A DNA stretch of 64,000 nucleotides from positions 62,001 through 126,000 of the forward strand of contig CAZCZL010000006.1 of the NCBI GenBank assembly GCA_964503315.1. Direction: 5' to 3'. The translations under genes were made by a program, and so were the position numbers. Within the stretch, counting starts at the first letter, position 1, and each line of letters begins with the position of its first letter. The DNA comes from FEB-12 sp964503315 (lineage in GTDB: Bacteria > Zixibacteria > MSB-5A5 > GN15 > FEB-12). The notes beneath the pieces are model-generated. The model was given only the letters and a program-made list of their open reading frames with translations, made no database searches and had not been told where the DNA came from. Positions 25,225 to 34,339 of the stretch are shown here, piece by piece.

Positions 25225-26475
25225 CTATTCGTAGCGAAGCGCTTCGATCGGGTCAAGGCGGGAAGCTTTGATGGCCGGATACATGCCGGAGACGAGGCCA
25301 ACAGAGACTGCCACCACAAACCCGAGTACTATCCAAAAGACGGATACGGACAGCGGAAAGTTGAATGCGGCGTTGGCTATCAAGCCGATTGATACACCAA
25401 AGAGGATGCCGATCATCCCCCCGGTGGCGGAAAGGGTCATGGCCTCGGTCAGAAATTGCAGAATAATATTGGCTCGTTTCGCCCCAATTGCCTTCCGGAC
25501 GCCGATCTCGCGGGTTCGCTCGGTGACAGAGACGAGCATAATATTCATCACTCCGATGCCGCCGACCATGAGGCCGACCGAAGTAATGATGATCATGGCG
25601 AGGTAAATGTACTTGGTGATATTTCCGATGAAGTCTTTGAACTGCTGTTGAGTCGCGAGCGCAAAGTTGTTGTCCCGATCAAATGGAACTTTGCGATACA
25701 CGCGTAGCGTGTTGATGATCTCTTCCTGGGCCTGTTCCATCTGGGCGAGCGACTTGGCTCGGGCGACCAGGAACAGCTCTTCTTCCCAAGGATGGATCTT
25801 CTCGAAGGTAGAGAGCGGCATTATGACCGTCTCGTTCACTTCGTCATTGCCAAAGCTCGATTTTACTTTTTCGAGGATGCCGACAACCTCGAAAACGTTG
25901 TTATTGACCCGAATCTCTTTGCCGATCGGGGAGTCAGATTCGAACAGGACGTCGGCAATATCGGCGCCGAGAACAACGACCATAGTGCGGAATTGCTGAT
26001 CTGCTTCGGTCAAGAAGCGTCCGTGGGTCACATTTCGATTATTGACCTTAAGGAAATCGGGCCAGGTCCCCATCAGCCGTGGGCGGCTGTACTTACGATT
26101 CTTGTATTTGACATCATTACCGCCTGGCTTGAAGTAATAATTCTGAGGCGAGACGCCTTCGACGGTCGGGCAATTTTTGAGGATCGCCTCAGCCTCGCCG
26201 ACCGTGATCGGTGGTCTATTCCTGTCCTCTTCGGAAATGTCTTCGTGCTCGACACTGGGATGAAATTTAGTGATCCAGATAACGTTCGAGCCCATCTCAT
26301 CGATCTCATTGTTCATCTGGCCGTTGAGACCATTGATAATTGAGGCCATGGCTATGACGGACGCAACGCCGATCATCACGCCCAGAATCGTGAGGCTGGA
26401 CCGGAATTTGTTGGCGCGGAGCGACCCGAAGGCCATGCCAACGCTATCCCGCATTTCCACGAAGGACATCAGCAT
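25225..26475 (-). CDS. MacB-like ABC permease (FtsX + MacB_PCD), second copy
   Basis: A 416-residue permease with one N-terminal helix ('LGVMIGVASVIAMASIING'), a large periplasmic MacB_PCD domain (about 45-250) and three C-terminal FtsX helices ending 'GMYPAIKASRLDPIEALRYE'. It lies 3 nt after its paralog at 26479 and pairs with the ATPase at 27699. The export complex probably spans the periplasm with the adaptor and TolC homolog upstream. Confidence 0.93.
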   Translation of the reverse strand: MLMSFVEMRDSVGMAFGSLRANKFRSSLTILGVMIGVASVIAMASIINGLNGQMNNEIDEMGSNVIWITKFHPSVEHEDISEEDRNRPPITVGEAEAILKNCPTVEGVSPQNYYFKPGGNDVKYKNRKYSRPRLMGTWPDFLKVNNRNVTHGRFLTEADQQFRTMVVVLGADIADVLFESDSPIGKEIRVNNNVFEVVGILEKVKSSFGNDEVNETVIMPLSTFEKIHPWEEELFLVARAKSLAQMEQAQEEIINTLRVYRKVPFDRDNNFALATQQQFKDFIGNITKYIYLAMIIITSVGLMVGGIGVMNIMLVSVTERTREIGVRKAIGAKRANIILQFLTEAMTLSATGGMIGILFGVSIGLIANAAFNFPLSVSVFWIVLGFVVAVSVGLVSGMYPAIKASRLDPIEALRYE

Positions 26476-26478
26476 ATA

Positions 26479-27699
26479 TTACTCATAACTCAGCGCTTTG
26501 ACCGGATCGAGTCGCGCCGCTTTCATGGCTGGGTAGATCCCGAAAAACAGGCCAACACCGACTGAGATGCCGAGACCAAGAAAAATGGCCAGCATGGAGG
26601 GTTGAATCTCCATATCCATGAGGCCGACCAGGGATCGAGCAATGAGGAAGCCGGCAATGATGCCGATCAGCCCTCCAGACAGTGTCACCAGGAGGGATTC
26701 GAATACAAACTGCAGCAGGATGTGCTGGCGCTTTGCTCCGAGTGATTTTCGAATGCCAATCTCGCGTGTCCGTTCTGTGACCGAGACCATCATGATATTC
26801 ATCACGACAATTCCGCCTACCACAAGAGAGATTGACGATATTCCGATCAATCCGAAGCGTAGTACGCGAGTGAACTGATTGAGGACATCGAGAATGTTAT
26901 CGGCGGTCAGCATGTCGAAGTCGTCCGGCGCGTCAAACGGCACATGTCGGGCCGAACGGAGAATGACGCGCACCTGGTCCATTGCTTCAGGAAGTCGGTC
27001 GACGGAGACAGCCTTGACCGCGAAATTGAGTCCACGCCGCTGCTCGCCAAAAACAGTCTGAAAGACCGAAAAAGGTATCATTATGAAGTTGTCTTGATTA
27101 TTGCCAAAAGATGAACCCAGCTCTTTCGCAACACCAATAACGGTGAACTTTCGCCCGGCGATAGTCAGTTCCTTGCCGAGCGGGTCGACACCCTCGAACA
27201 GATCCTTGCGAATCTGTTCGCCAATATAGGCTACTTTTCGATGGTAGAGGTCATCCTCAAAGGAGTGGAACCGGCCAACAGAAACATCGATGTCGACGAT
27301 ATCAATATAGTTCGCGGTGGCTCCGCCGATGAGGACATTCCGAATAGCCTGATCACGATATTTGACGCGGGCTTCGGAATAACCGCGCGGTGACACCTTG
27401 TCGCAAAGGGTGCACCCCTTCTCTATTTGTTCAGCATTGGTCAGGCTCAGCGGTTTGCGCTTGATCTTCTCCCAGAACATATCCTCGGAGGTGACAATTC
27501 CCATGCGCGTCACAACGAATGTTGCCGGACCCAGGCGATTGAGGTCCTCGGCGATCGCTCCCTGCATCCCCTCAAGTGCGGAAATAATGGTCATTACTGA
27601 AGTAACACCTATGATAACGCCGAGCAGGGTCAGCCCTGACCGCAGCTTATTCGCGCGGAGCGCGTCATAGGATATCCTCAGTAATGAACCGGCAATCAT
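26479..27699 (-). CDS. MacB-like ABC permease (FtsX + MacB_PCD), first copy
   Basis: A 406-residue permease, same layout as its neighbour: one N-terminal helix, a periplasmic domain (about 45-240), three C-terminal helices and the ending 'GIYPAMKAARLDPVKALSYE'. Its periplasmic domain carries a Cys pair ('KGCTLCDK') absent from the paralog. Its start overlaps the ATPase stop (TAATG). The two permeases may form a heterodimer. Confidence 0.93.
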   Translation of the reverse strand: MIAGSLLRISYDALRANKLRSGLTLLGVIIGVTSVMTIISALEGMQGAIAEDLNRLGPATFVVTRMGIVTSEDMFWEKIKRKPLSLTNAEQIEKGCTLCDKVSPRGYSEARVKYRDQAIRNVLIGGATANYIDIVDIDVSVGRFHSFEDDLYHRKVAYIGEQIRKDLFEGVDPLGKELTIAGRKFTVIGVAKELGSSFGNNQDNFIMIPFSVFQTVFGEQRRGLNFAVKAVSVDRLPEAMDQVRVILRSARHVPFDAPDDFDMLTADNILDVLNQFTRVLRFGLIGISSISLVVGGIVVMNIMMVSVTERTREIGIRKSLGAKRQHILLQFVFESLLVTLSGGLIGIIAGFLIARSLVGLMDMEIQPSMLAIFLGLGISVGVGLFFGIYPAMKAARLDPVKALSYE

Positions 27700-28400
27700 T
27701 AGACCGACACCCTGGCCCTCTCCCCTGCCTTGTCGCTGGCGATCTGGCCATCAAGGATGGACAGCACACGGTGCGCGCGGGCGGCGATGTCATGCTCGTG
27801 AGTGACCGTGATAATTGTGTTCCCCTGCGAGTGCAGATGATCGAAGAGCTTCATGATATCTTCGGAGGTTTTACTATCAAGGTTGCCGGTCGGCTCATCA
27901 GCCAGTATGAGAGACGGCGAGTTAACGAGCGCGCGAGCAATGGCCACACGCTGACGCTGTCCGCCCGACAGTTCGTTCGGCCTGTGCATCATACGGTCGG
28001 CAAGCTGGACCTTCTCGAGCGCTAGTTTGGCTTTGTCAATACGTTCTTTGGCCGGCGTGCCGTTGTAGATGAGCGGAAGCTCGACATTATGGAGCGAAGT
28101 CGCACGGGCCAGCAAATTGAAGGTCTGGAAGACAAATCCGATCTCGCGATTGCGGATGGTCGCCAGCTCATCATCGCTCATGCCGCTCACGAGCTTGCCG
28201 TTCAGGTAGTAGTCGCCCTGAGTCGGCGTATCCAGACAGCCAATAAGATTCATGAGAGTGGATTTGCCAGAACCGGATGGTCCCATGATGGCGACATACT
28301 CCCCCTTTTGTATGGCAATGGAGACGCCACGCAGGGCGTGGACGGTCTCGGCTCCCATCTGGTACGTTTTCCAGAGGTTGTTTGTCTCGATGAGCGCCAT
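27699..28400 (-). CDS. MacB/LolD-type ABC ATPase
   Basis: A 233-residue ATPase: Walker A GPSGSGKST, Q-loop 'FVFQTFNLLARATSL', signature LSGGQRQRVAIARAL, Walker B 'LILADEPTGNLD', and H-loop 'VTHEHD'. The start at ATG 28400 lies one base after the adaptor stop. It is the energy subunit for the two permeases; unlike E. coli MacB the ATPase is a separate chain. Confidence 0.94.
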   Translation of the reverse strand: MALIETNNLWKTYQMGAETVHALRGVSIAIQKGEYVAIMGPSGSGKSTLMNLIGCLDTPTQGDYYLNGKLVSGMSDDELATIRNREIGFVFQTFNLLARATSLHNVELPLIYNGTPAKERIDKAKLALEKVQLADRMMHRPNELSGGQRQRVAIARALVNSPSLILADEPTGNLDSKTSEDIMKLFDHLHSQGNTIITVTHEHDIAARAHRVLSILDGQIASDKAGERARVSV

Positions 28401-28401
28401 G

Positions 28402-29718
28402 TTACGAATTGCTCTCTTTCCCGTCACCGGAAGATTCGTCGTGGATGACTTTCACGAAGTCTCCATCCTTGATAATACGGAGAACTCGATACGGGCCGGA
28501 GATGACAGAGTCGCCAACCTGGAGGCCACCAGTGACCTGCACATTCTTCTGGTCGGCAATGCCGGTCTGAATCTCGACAAAGGTCGCCTTGCCGTCGCGA
28601 ATGACAAACGCGCCCTTGAGTTCCTTCTTCTCTTCGTCAGTCTTTTTTGTGGTGTCAGAGGTCGTCTCGGCCGCCTGAACGGTATTCACTGCTCCGCCGG
28701 ATGAAGCCTGGGATTCACGAGCAACCTTCAGAGAATCCATATCGAACGCACGGACTACGACCGCGCTATACGGAATACTGAGAGCGTCGTCTTGCTTCGC
28801 GGTAGTGATATCGACAGTCGCGGACATGCCGGGACGGACTTTGACTTCGGCACCCTGGAATACGACAGTCACTTTGAAATTGGTCGACTGGTCAGTCGAG
28901 CCCAAACCCTCGATGATGGCGGTGTTGCCGATCTCGACAACCTCACCGGGGAAGGTTGTATCGGGGAAAGCGTCGACCGAGATCTCGGCCTTCTGGCCAA
29001 TATCAACCTTGGCTACTTCGGTTTCGTCGACCTCGACCTCAACCTCGAAGACATTCAGGTTGGAGATCGTTAGCAAGGTTTTCCCCTGCGTGAAGGCATT
29101 TTGCGCGGGAGCAACTTCACCGACCTCGACATCGACATAGGTGATAATGCCGGGCATCGGAGCTGATATCTTGGTCTTGCGCAGATTGTCAGTCGCCTTC
29201 TCAAAATAGGCCTGCGACTGTTTGGCCGACGCCGCATTTGCCTCGTAGGACGATTTGGCCGCCTCATAGGCGTACTTGGCGTTGTCAAACAGCGCTTCCG
29301 AGGTCAAGCCATTTTCATAGAGCTGTTTCTGGCGATTGTATTCGCGCTCGGCCTGTTCAAGATCCGCTTTGACACCGGTCATACGGGCATTGATCTCATT
29401 AAGCGTGTAGCGCGCCTGGTCGAGATCAGACTTGGCCTGAATAGTATCGATCATCACCAGCAAATCGCCGGTCTCGACTGTGTCGCCTTCCTTAACCGGG
29501 AGCGCAATCACCTTGCCGCTGACCTCGGCCGTGATATTCACCTTGCTCTTCGGCTGAATACGGCCGGAGGCAGAGACCTTTTCGACGAGATCCTCTTTCG
29601 CGACGACCTGGGCATTCACTTCGGTCTTCTGTCGTGAGTCCGAGGCCAAGTTGACGTAGATAATGGCACCAACGCCAACCACACCGGCAGCAATCAGTAG
29701 AATTTTCCAGAGCTTCAT
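28402..29718 (-). CDS. Periplasmic adaptor (MacA/HlyD family)
   Basis: A 438-residue membrane-fusion protein. An N-terminal anchor helix (3-24) is followed by a lipoyl half ('SGKVIALPVKEGDTVETGDLLVMID'), an alpha hairpin (about 95-175), the second lipoyl half ('ISAPMPGIITYVDVEVGEVAPAQ') and beta-barrel and membrane-proximal domains. An unusual Gln/Ser/Thr/Lys-rich insert lies near residue 345-375. It bridges inner-membrane permeases and the TolC channel encoded just upstream. Confidence 0.92.
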   Translation of the reverse strand: MKLWKILLIAAGVVGVGAIIYVNLASDSRQKTEVNAQVVAKEDLVEKVSASGRIQPKSKVNITAEVSGKVIALPVKEGDTVETGDLLVMIDTIQAKSDLDQARYTLNEINARMTGVKADLEQAEREYNRQKQLYENGLTSEALFDNAKYAYEAAKSSYEANAASAKQSQAYFEKATDNLRKTKISAPMPGIITYVDVEVGEVAPAQNAFTQGKTLLTISNLNVFEVEVEVDETEVAKVDIGQKAEISVDAFPDTTFPGEVVEIGNTAIIEGLGSTDQSTNFKVTVVFQGAEVKVRPGMSATVDITTAKQDDALSIPYSAVVVRAFDMDSLKVARESQASSGGAVNTVQAAETTSDTTKKTDEEKKELKGAFVIRDGKATFVEIQTGIADQKNVQVTGGLQVGDSVISGPYRVLRIIKDGDFVKVIHDESSGDGKESNS

Positions 29719-29750
29719 GGTAACAGCCTTTTTTGCCTGCTCAGCAGACC

Positions 29751-31067
29751 TTACATCTTACCCATAGAGTTTTCGAGACGAGAGATGGAGAGATTCAGGT
29801 CGAAATCGGCCTGGATCAGTGACACCTGCGCCTGTTTGAGTGAGACCTGGGCATTCAGCAGATCAAGTATGGTCGCGGCGCCCAGGTTATATTTTTCCTG
29901 CGTGATCTTCAGATCTTCAGTCGCGGCGTCGACGTTCTCCTGCGAGACCTTTTTCTGCTCGCGGAGCTGCTCGATCTCAAGATAGGTCGACTTGATGTCG
30001 CTGGCCGTAAGATTGCGGGCATCGGCGGCAGCAGCGCGGGCGTTATTAAATGAAACGCGGCTGGCAGTGACATCGCGTTCGCGCGCGAAGCCGTCGAAGA
30101 TGTTCCACGACAGATTAAAGCCGTAGGTGAGCGCCGTGCCGGATGACCACGTGTCATTCTCGCCCCAGTTCTTTCCATATCCGTACGAAAGTGACGGCGT
30201 GAACTTGGGCAGGTAGTCGCTCTTCGCGTTGGTCAAGCGAAGCTTAGCGGCATTGATATTACGTTCCTGCGCCAGCAAATCGGGGCTGTGGGTGAACCCG
30301 TATTGCAGCGCCTCCTCCAGCGTACCAGTGTACTCACGTACGATATACTCGGTGGAGAACTGGTGTTCCTGTGTCGGGTCAAGACCAATCGTGTATGAAA
30401 GCGCGGCCTTGGTGCTGATGACGCTATTGCGCGCCTGCAACAGGTTCAATTTATCGTTACCGTACTGCACACGCTGCTTCAGCACGTCCGATTTGGCGGC
30501 TGAACCAAGTTCAAAGCGGGACTGAATCAGTTTAAGCTGTTCTTCAGAACGCTTCACCGCCTCTTCCTGCACACCAATATTCTGTTCGGCGGCGAGGTAG
30601 GCATAGTAGCGAGTCTTGACCGCGAGGATCAGATCCTGCTCGGAGGAGATGACATCCAAACCGGCCACGATCGCATCTTCTTTGGCCGCCAGATAATTGA
30701 AAACGGCATCAGGAAGTGTGAAGCTGATACGTCCGCCGAAGTCAAGCGACTTGGTGGTAACGGTAACATCTTCCTCCTCCCCTTCAATCAGGGTACCGGA
30801 AGTATCCAAAGCGGCAAACTTCTGATTTGTGTATTTCGTTTTGTTCCAATCATAGGCCGCGGAGATACGCGGAAGGAAAGCGCCCAAGGCGGCCCGTTTG
30901 CCGGCTTTAGCAAGATCCTCTGAGCCACGGGCGGCTACAATAGAGGCGCGATTTTTGAGCGCCATGTCGATGGCATCATCGAGCGTCAGAACCGCGGCCT
31001 GGGCGGCGGTTCCGAGGAAGAGTACCGCGACCATCGCGGCAAATACAGCACGTTGCAGAAACTTCAT
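29751..31067 (-). CDS. TolC-family outer membrane channel
   Basis: A 438-residue protein with signal peptide (cleavage near 'TAAQA', residue about 24). Two OEP repeats (about 25-230 and 235-435) have long coiled helices, e.g. 'LAVKTRYYAYLAAEQNIGVQEEAVKRSEEQL' and 'TYLEIEQLREQKKVSQENVDAATEDLKITQEKYNLGAATILDLLNAQVSL'. It provides the outer-membrane exit of the tripartite exporter. Confidence 0.93.
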   Translation of the reverse strand: MKFLQRAVFAAMVAVLFLGTAAQAAVLTLDDAIDMALKNRASIVAARGSEDLAKAGKRAALGAFLPRISAAYDWNKTKYTNQKFAALDTSGTLIEGEEEDVTVTTKSLDFGGRISFTLPDAVFNYLAAKEDAIVAGLDVISSEQDLILAVKTRYYAYLAAEQNIGVQEEAVKRSEEQLKLIQSRFELGSAAKSDVLKQRVQYGNDKLNLLQARNSVISTKAALSYTIGLDPTQEHQFSTEYIVREYTGTLEEALQYGFTHSPDLLAQERNINAAKLRLTNAKSDYLPKFTPSLSYGYGKNWGENDTWSSGTALTYGFNLSWNIFDGFARERDVTASRVSFNNARAAAADARNLTASDIKSTYLEIEQLREQKKVSQENVDAATEDLKITQEKYNLGAATILDLLNAQVSLKQAQVSLIQADFDLNLSISRLENSMGKM

Positions 31068-31085
31068 CTATGTCTCCTTACAGTA

Positions 31086-31811
31086 TTACATCATCGAAGC
31101 GATCCAGGTATACAGAACATGGATAAGCGCGACCAATCCAGCCGAGAGGAGCGCGATTACGTAGCCTTTGTTCCTGGTAATATTCAGGCATGCGGCGAAG
31201 CCTATGCCGAGAACTATGATCTCCCAGATATGAAAAACCGAAATCTTCGAAAGAGCGATGTACGCGGGGCTCTCAATCCCTAAGTGCGCGACCAGAACTG
31301 CCGGCGAGAAACTTACAGCCAGACTTTGTTTAGCGAGAACCATGGGCATGAGTAGCAGGATATTGCCTGCAAAGTAAAGGAGCTCGCCATAGAGTGAGAC
31401 CGACAGGAGTTGCTTGAATGTCGCCTGTCCGCCGAAAACAAAACTTCCCCAAAAATAGGCGAGGGCGGCGACAAGTAACGGCGAAAGCAACAACGCTAAC
31501 GTGCCAAAGATCGGAGTAGTCATAGCCATGATCGACTGCATGCGTTCCTTGGTCATGCCGGGGCTATTCTGCATCTGCTCCTGGAATTTTGGATTGGCCC
31601 ACTGCATCTCAAAAATGATATCTGCCATCATAATGAACCCAAAGAGGGCGATGATGCCGATGAGCACCCAGGGAAGAAGAATCTTGGGGTTGGCCGCCAA
31701 TTTATGGAAGAAATTGGTTGGACTGGTAAAGACTTCCCATAGACCGCGCAGTGCGATCCCCTTGTCTTGCGGGAGCGCGACCGCGCCCTGGTCAAAGTTA
31801 GTTTCCGGCAT
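31086..31811 (-). CDS. Yip1-family membrane protein
   Basis: A 241-residue protein with a cytoplasmic N-terminus ('GLWEVFTSPTNFFHKLAANP') and five transmembrane helices, as in the bacterial Yip1/YIF1-like family. ATG 31811 follows GGGAGAG. It is the first gene of the adaptor/ABC/TolC operon (18-nt gap to tolC-like gene). Its role in that operon is unknown; an assembly or accessory function is a guess. Confidence 0.8.
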   Translation of the reverse strand: MPETNFDQGAVALPQDKGIALRGLWEVFTSPTNFFHKLAANPKILLPWVLIGIIALFGFIMMADIIFEMQWANPKFQEQMQNSPGMTKERMQSIMAMTTPIFGTLALLLSPLLVAALAYFWGSFVFGGQATFKQLLSVSLYGELLYFAGNILLLMPMVLAKQSLAVSFSPAVLVAHLGIESPAYIALSKISVFHIWEIIVLGIGFAACLNITRNKGYVIALLSAGLVALIHVLYTWIASMM

Positions 31812-32001
31812 AGTACTCTCCCTCATGGCTTTTGTTAACGAATGGTTTGTCCAAAAGTTTCAGTACATACTGTACAGAGTTGATTACTCGCGGCAGGGAT
31901 TAATATTCAACAGAAAAGAATCGGTCAGGCGGCTGACCGCCCGACCTGAATACTACCACTCCGGCTTCCCTGCCGATGTGAGCATCGCGTGTGGAGTCTG
32001 T

Positions 32002-32955
32002 TTAGACGCGCTGAGCGTGTCGATCCTCCAGGGCCTCTATATACTTCTCTGCCGCGACTGCCGCAGTGGTGCCATCGCCCACTGCGTTGGTCACCTGACG
32101 GACCAACTGGGCGCGGACATCACCGCACGCGAAGATCCCCGGAATTGAGGTTTCCATACGGTCATTCGTGATAATGTAGCCGCCGTCATCTTTGCGGAGA
32201 TCTTCGCGGACGACATTGGAATTAGGACGAAATCCAACGTAAATAAAGACCGCGCCGACATCAAGAGTCGATGACTGGCCTGTCTTCAGATTCTTGAGCG
32301 ACAGACTCGAGATAATGCCGCCATTCCCGTTGATGCGTTCAACCGCGGTGTCCCAGATGAACTCTATCTTGGGATTGGCGAAGGCGCGCTGCTGGATGAT
32401 TTTCTGGGCGCGAAGTTCGTCTCGACGATGAATGATGTATACCTTGGAGCCATACTTGGTCAGGTATCCACCCTCCTCGACCGCGGCATCGCCGCCGCCT
32501 ACCACCGCAATTACTTTGTCGCGGAAAAATGCGCCATCACATATTGCGCAATAAGAGACCCCCTTGCCACCGTATTCCTGTTCGCCCGGGATATTCAGGC
32601 GCACGGGAGAACCACCCGTGGAGAGGATTATTGCCTTTGCACGGTATAGGTTGCCGGAAGCGCAACGGGCGACCCGGTCCTCGCCATCGACGTACACTTC
32701 CTCAACCTCTTCCATTTCGATCTCCAGACCGAATTTCTTGGCGTGGTCGGTGAAGCGTTGGCCGAGTTCGGCGCCAGAGATATGCTCGAAACCGAGGTAA
32801 TCTTCGACTTCGCCGGTAAGCGCGATCTGTCCGCCCGGAAGATATTTCTCAAGGCAGACTGTTTTTCTGCGGGCGCGGGCGCTGTACATACCGGCACAGA
32901 GTCCACCCGGGCCACCACCGACGACAATAACTTCGTACACTTTTTCCTGAGCCAT
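32002..32955 (-). CDS. trxB: Thioredoxin-disulfide reductase
   Basis: A 317-residue flavoprotein. FAD motif GGGPGGLCAG (13-22), redox centre C136-A-I-C139 ('SYCAICDGAFF'), NADPH motif 'VVGGGDAAVEEG', and the C-terminal FAD motif 'GIFACGDVR'. It transfers electrons from NAD(P)H to thioredoxin. AAGGA lies 8 nt before the ATG. Normal length and complete motifs. Confidence 0.95.
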   Translation of the reverse strand: MAQEKVYEVIVVGGGPGGLCAGMYSARARRKTVCLEKYLPGGQIALTGEVEDYLGFEHISGAELGQRFTDHAKKFGLEIEMEEVEEVYVDGEDRVARCASGNLYRAKAIILSTGGSPVRLNIPGEQEYGGKGVSYCAICDGAFFRDKVIAVVGGGDAAVEEGGYLTKYGSKVYIIHRRDELRAQKIIQQRAFANPKIEFIWDTAVERINGNGGIISSLSLKNLKTGQSSTLDVGAVFIYVGFRPNSNVVREDLRKDDGGYIITNDRMETSIPGIFACGDVRAQLVRQVTNAVGDGTTAAVAAEKYIEALEDRHAQRV

Positions 32956-33019
32956 TCAACGATTCCTTTTGAACATTCCGTGACAAGCGCAACACGCCAG
33001 CACTCGCGAAAATCCGCGG

Positions 33020-33562
33020 CTACCAGTCAACCCCTTTTTGCGCGAGGATACCCTTTTGATACGGGTGTTTTATCTCACGCATTTCCGTGACCAGGTCAGC
33101 CTTCTCTTTGAGCCAGTCAGACGCGCCGCGGCCGGTGATAACCAGGTTTTGCAGCGGCCCCCGACTACTCAGTATTTCTTCCAGCTCATCCTGCGTTACC
33201 AGGCCGAGCGAAAAAGCCACATTCAACTCATCCAGTATAACCAGTTGATAGTTCCCGGAGCGGATCTTTTCGAGCGCGAGCTGGACGCCTTTGCGGGCGG
33301 CCTCGCGATGTTCCTCGAACGATTTGTCGTCATCCAGGATACCAACAAATCCTTCTCCAATAACATGCAGTTCAACATTCGATTCAAGGCGTTTGAGCCC
33401 CTTCAACTCCCCATACTTCCAGGAGCCCTTGACGAACTGAATGAGACAGATGTTCCAATTATAGCCGATGGCGCGGACACACATGCCAAGAGCGGCAGTG
33501 GTTTTACCCTTGCCGTCTCCGGTGTAAACGATAAGTAGTCCAGTAGGCGAGTCTTTTTGCAT
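33020..33562 (-). CDS. cobO: Cob(I)yrinic acid a,c-diamide adenosyltransferase
   Basis: A 180-residue CobA/CobO/BtuR-type enzyme that makes adenosylcobalamin or its precursor. P-loop TGDGKGKT at residues 14-21, 'IQFVKGSWKYGE', 'VILDELNVAFSLG' and the C-terminal 'EMREIKHPYQKGILAQKGVDW'. Complete. It is divergent from the Rrf2 gene. It implies cobalamin use, consistent with the NrdJ-tail-like mini-protein at 59969. Confidence 0.94.
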   Translation of the reverse strand: MQKDSPTGLLIVYTGDGKGKTTAALGMCVRAIGYNWNICLIQFVKGSWKYGELKGLKRLESNVELHVIGEGFVGILDDDKSFEEHREAARKGVQLALEKIRSGNYQLVILDELNVAFSLGLVTQDELEEILSSRGPLQNLVITGRGASDWLKEKADLVTEMREIKHPYQKGILAQKGVDW

Positions 33563-33687
33563 ATATTACCTTAGAACTGGCAAATGTAGCCGAAAAGGGG
33601 GTCCGGGGAAAGCGATTTTTCGGTCTCCCCTCTCTTTTGTCCCGCAATAGATTACCTGTCTTTTTGTGAAAAAAGTAACAAAAGTAG

Positions 33688-33716
33688 TTGACTTAAAGGT
33701 CTATGTTCTGTAACAT
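33688..33716 (+). promoter_or_regulatory. Promoter of the Rrf2 gene
   Basis: TTGACT (33688-33693), exactly 17 bp, TAACAT (33711-33716), about 90 bp before the rrf2 ATG. Good sigma70 fit. Confidence 0.65.
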
Positions 33717-33740
33717 TGCCGATATAGAGATATAAAGTAT

Positions 33741-33759
33741 CGGATAAGTAGCTTATCCG
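33741..33759 (+). promoter_or_regulatory. Palindrome in the rrf2 leader, candidate operator
   Basis: Perfect 8-bp inverted repeat CGGATAAG-TAG-CTTATCCG starting 24 bp after the -10 element, i.e. just past the expected transcription start. The position suits autorepression by the Rrf2 protein encoded next; it could also form a leader RNA hairpin. Confidence 0.5.
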
Positions 33760-33808
33760 GTAAGAGCTTTCGTTTTTCTAACGTGGCCCTTGGGCAAGGT
33801 AGGTCGCT

Positions 33809-34240
33809 ATGCAATTCACCAAGGCGGAAGAATACGGGATGTTTGGCGTCCTGTACCTGGCGGAGAAAGACCGTCAAATCGTGACACCGCTTTCGGAGAT
33901 CTCGGAATCGCAAAACATTCCTGAGAAGTTTCTGGCCAAAATCTTCCAGTCGCTCTCGAAATCGGGGATCGTGCGTTCACATCGCGGAGTACGTGGTGGT
34001 TTCACCCTGGCTCGCGACCCGAAGGAGATCACCATTAAGGAAGTGTTGGAGACCATACAGGGTCCCTACCACCTGATGAAGTGTATCAAAGACATTCGCA
34101 CGTGCGATCGAAACGGACATCACTTCTGCGCGCTACGCGAAGTTGTGATGATCGCGGAGCGTCAATTGGTGTCGGTTTTCGAGCAATACACGGTTGCCGA
34201 CCTGATCGAATGGCAGCGGAGCAAGGCGGTAAAAGGCTAA
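33809..34240 (+). CDS. Rrf2-family transcriptional regulator, likely Fe-S
   Basis: A 143-residue regulator with an N-terminal winged helix ('IPEKFLAKIFQSLSKSGIVRSHRGVRGGFTLARDP') and a dimerisation helix. Three Cys at 92, 99 and 107 (C-x6-C-x7-C) occupy the place of the IscR/NsrR cluster ligands, so an iron-sulfur cluster sensing redox, NO or Fe-S status is likely. A promoter and palindrome lie upstream. Downstream genes are dcd and nifJ; NifJ is itself an Fe-S enzyme. Confidence 0.9.
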   Translation: MQFTKAEEYGMFGVLYLAEKDRQIVTPLSEISESQNIPEKFLAKIFQSLSKSGIVRSHRGVRGGFTLARDPKEITIKEVLETIQGPYHLMKCIKDIRTCDRNGHHFCALREVVMIAERQLVSVFEQYTVADLIEWQRSKAVKG

Positions 34241-34272
34241 GACAAAAAATGTCGTAAATGGGCGTTATTTAG

Positions 34273-34301
34273 TTTACTTTGCGAAAAAATTCACGTATAA
34301 T
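34273..34301 (+). promoter_or_regulatory. Promoter of dcd (and nifJ)
   Basis: TTTACT (34273-34278), 17-bp spacer, TATAAT (34296-34301), about 39 bp before the GTG start of dcd. Perfect -10. Confidence 0.6.
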
Positions 34302-34339
34302 CGTCAGAACGTGGATTTTTAAGCGGAGGACATGACGCT

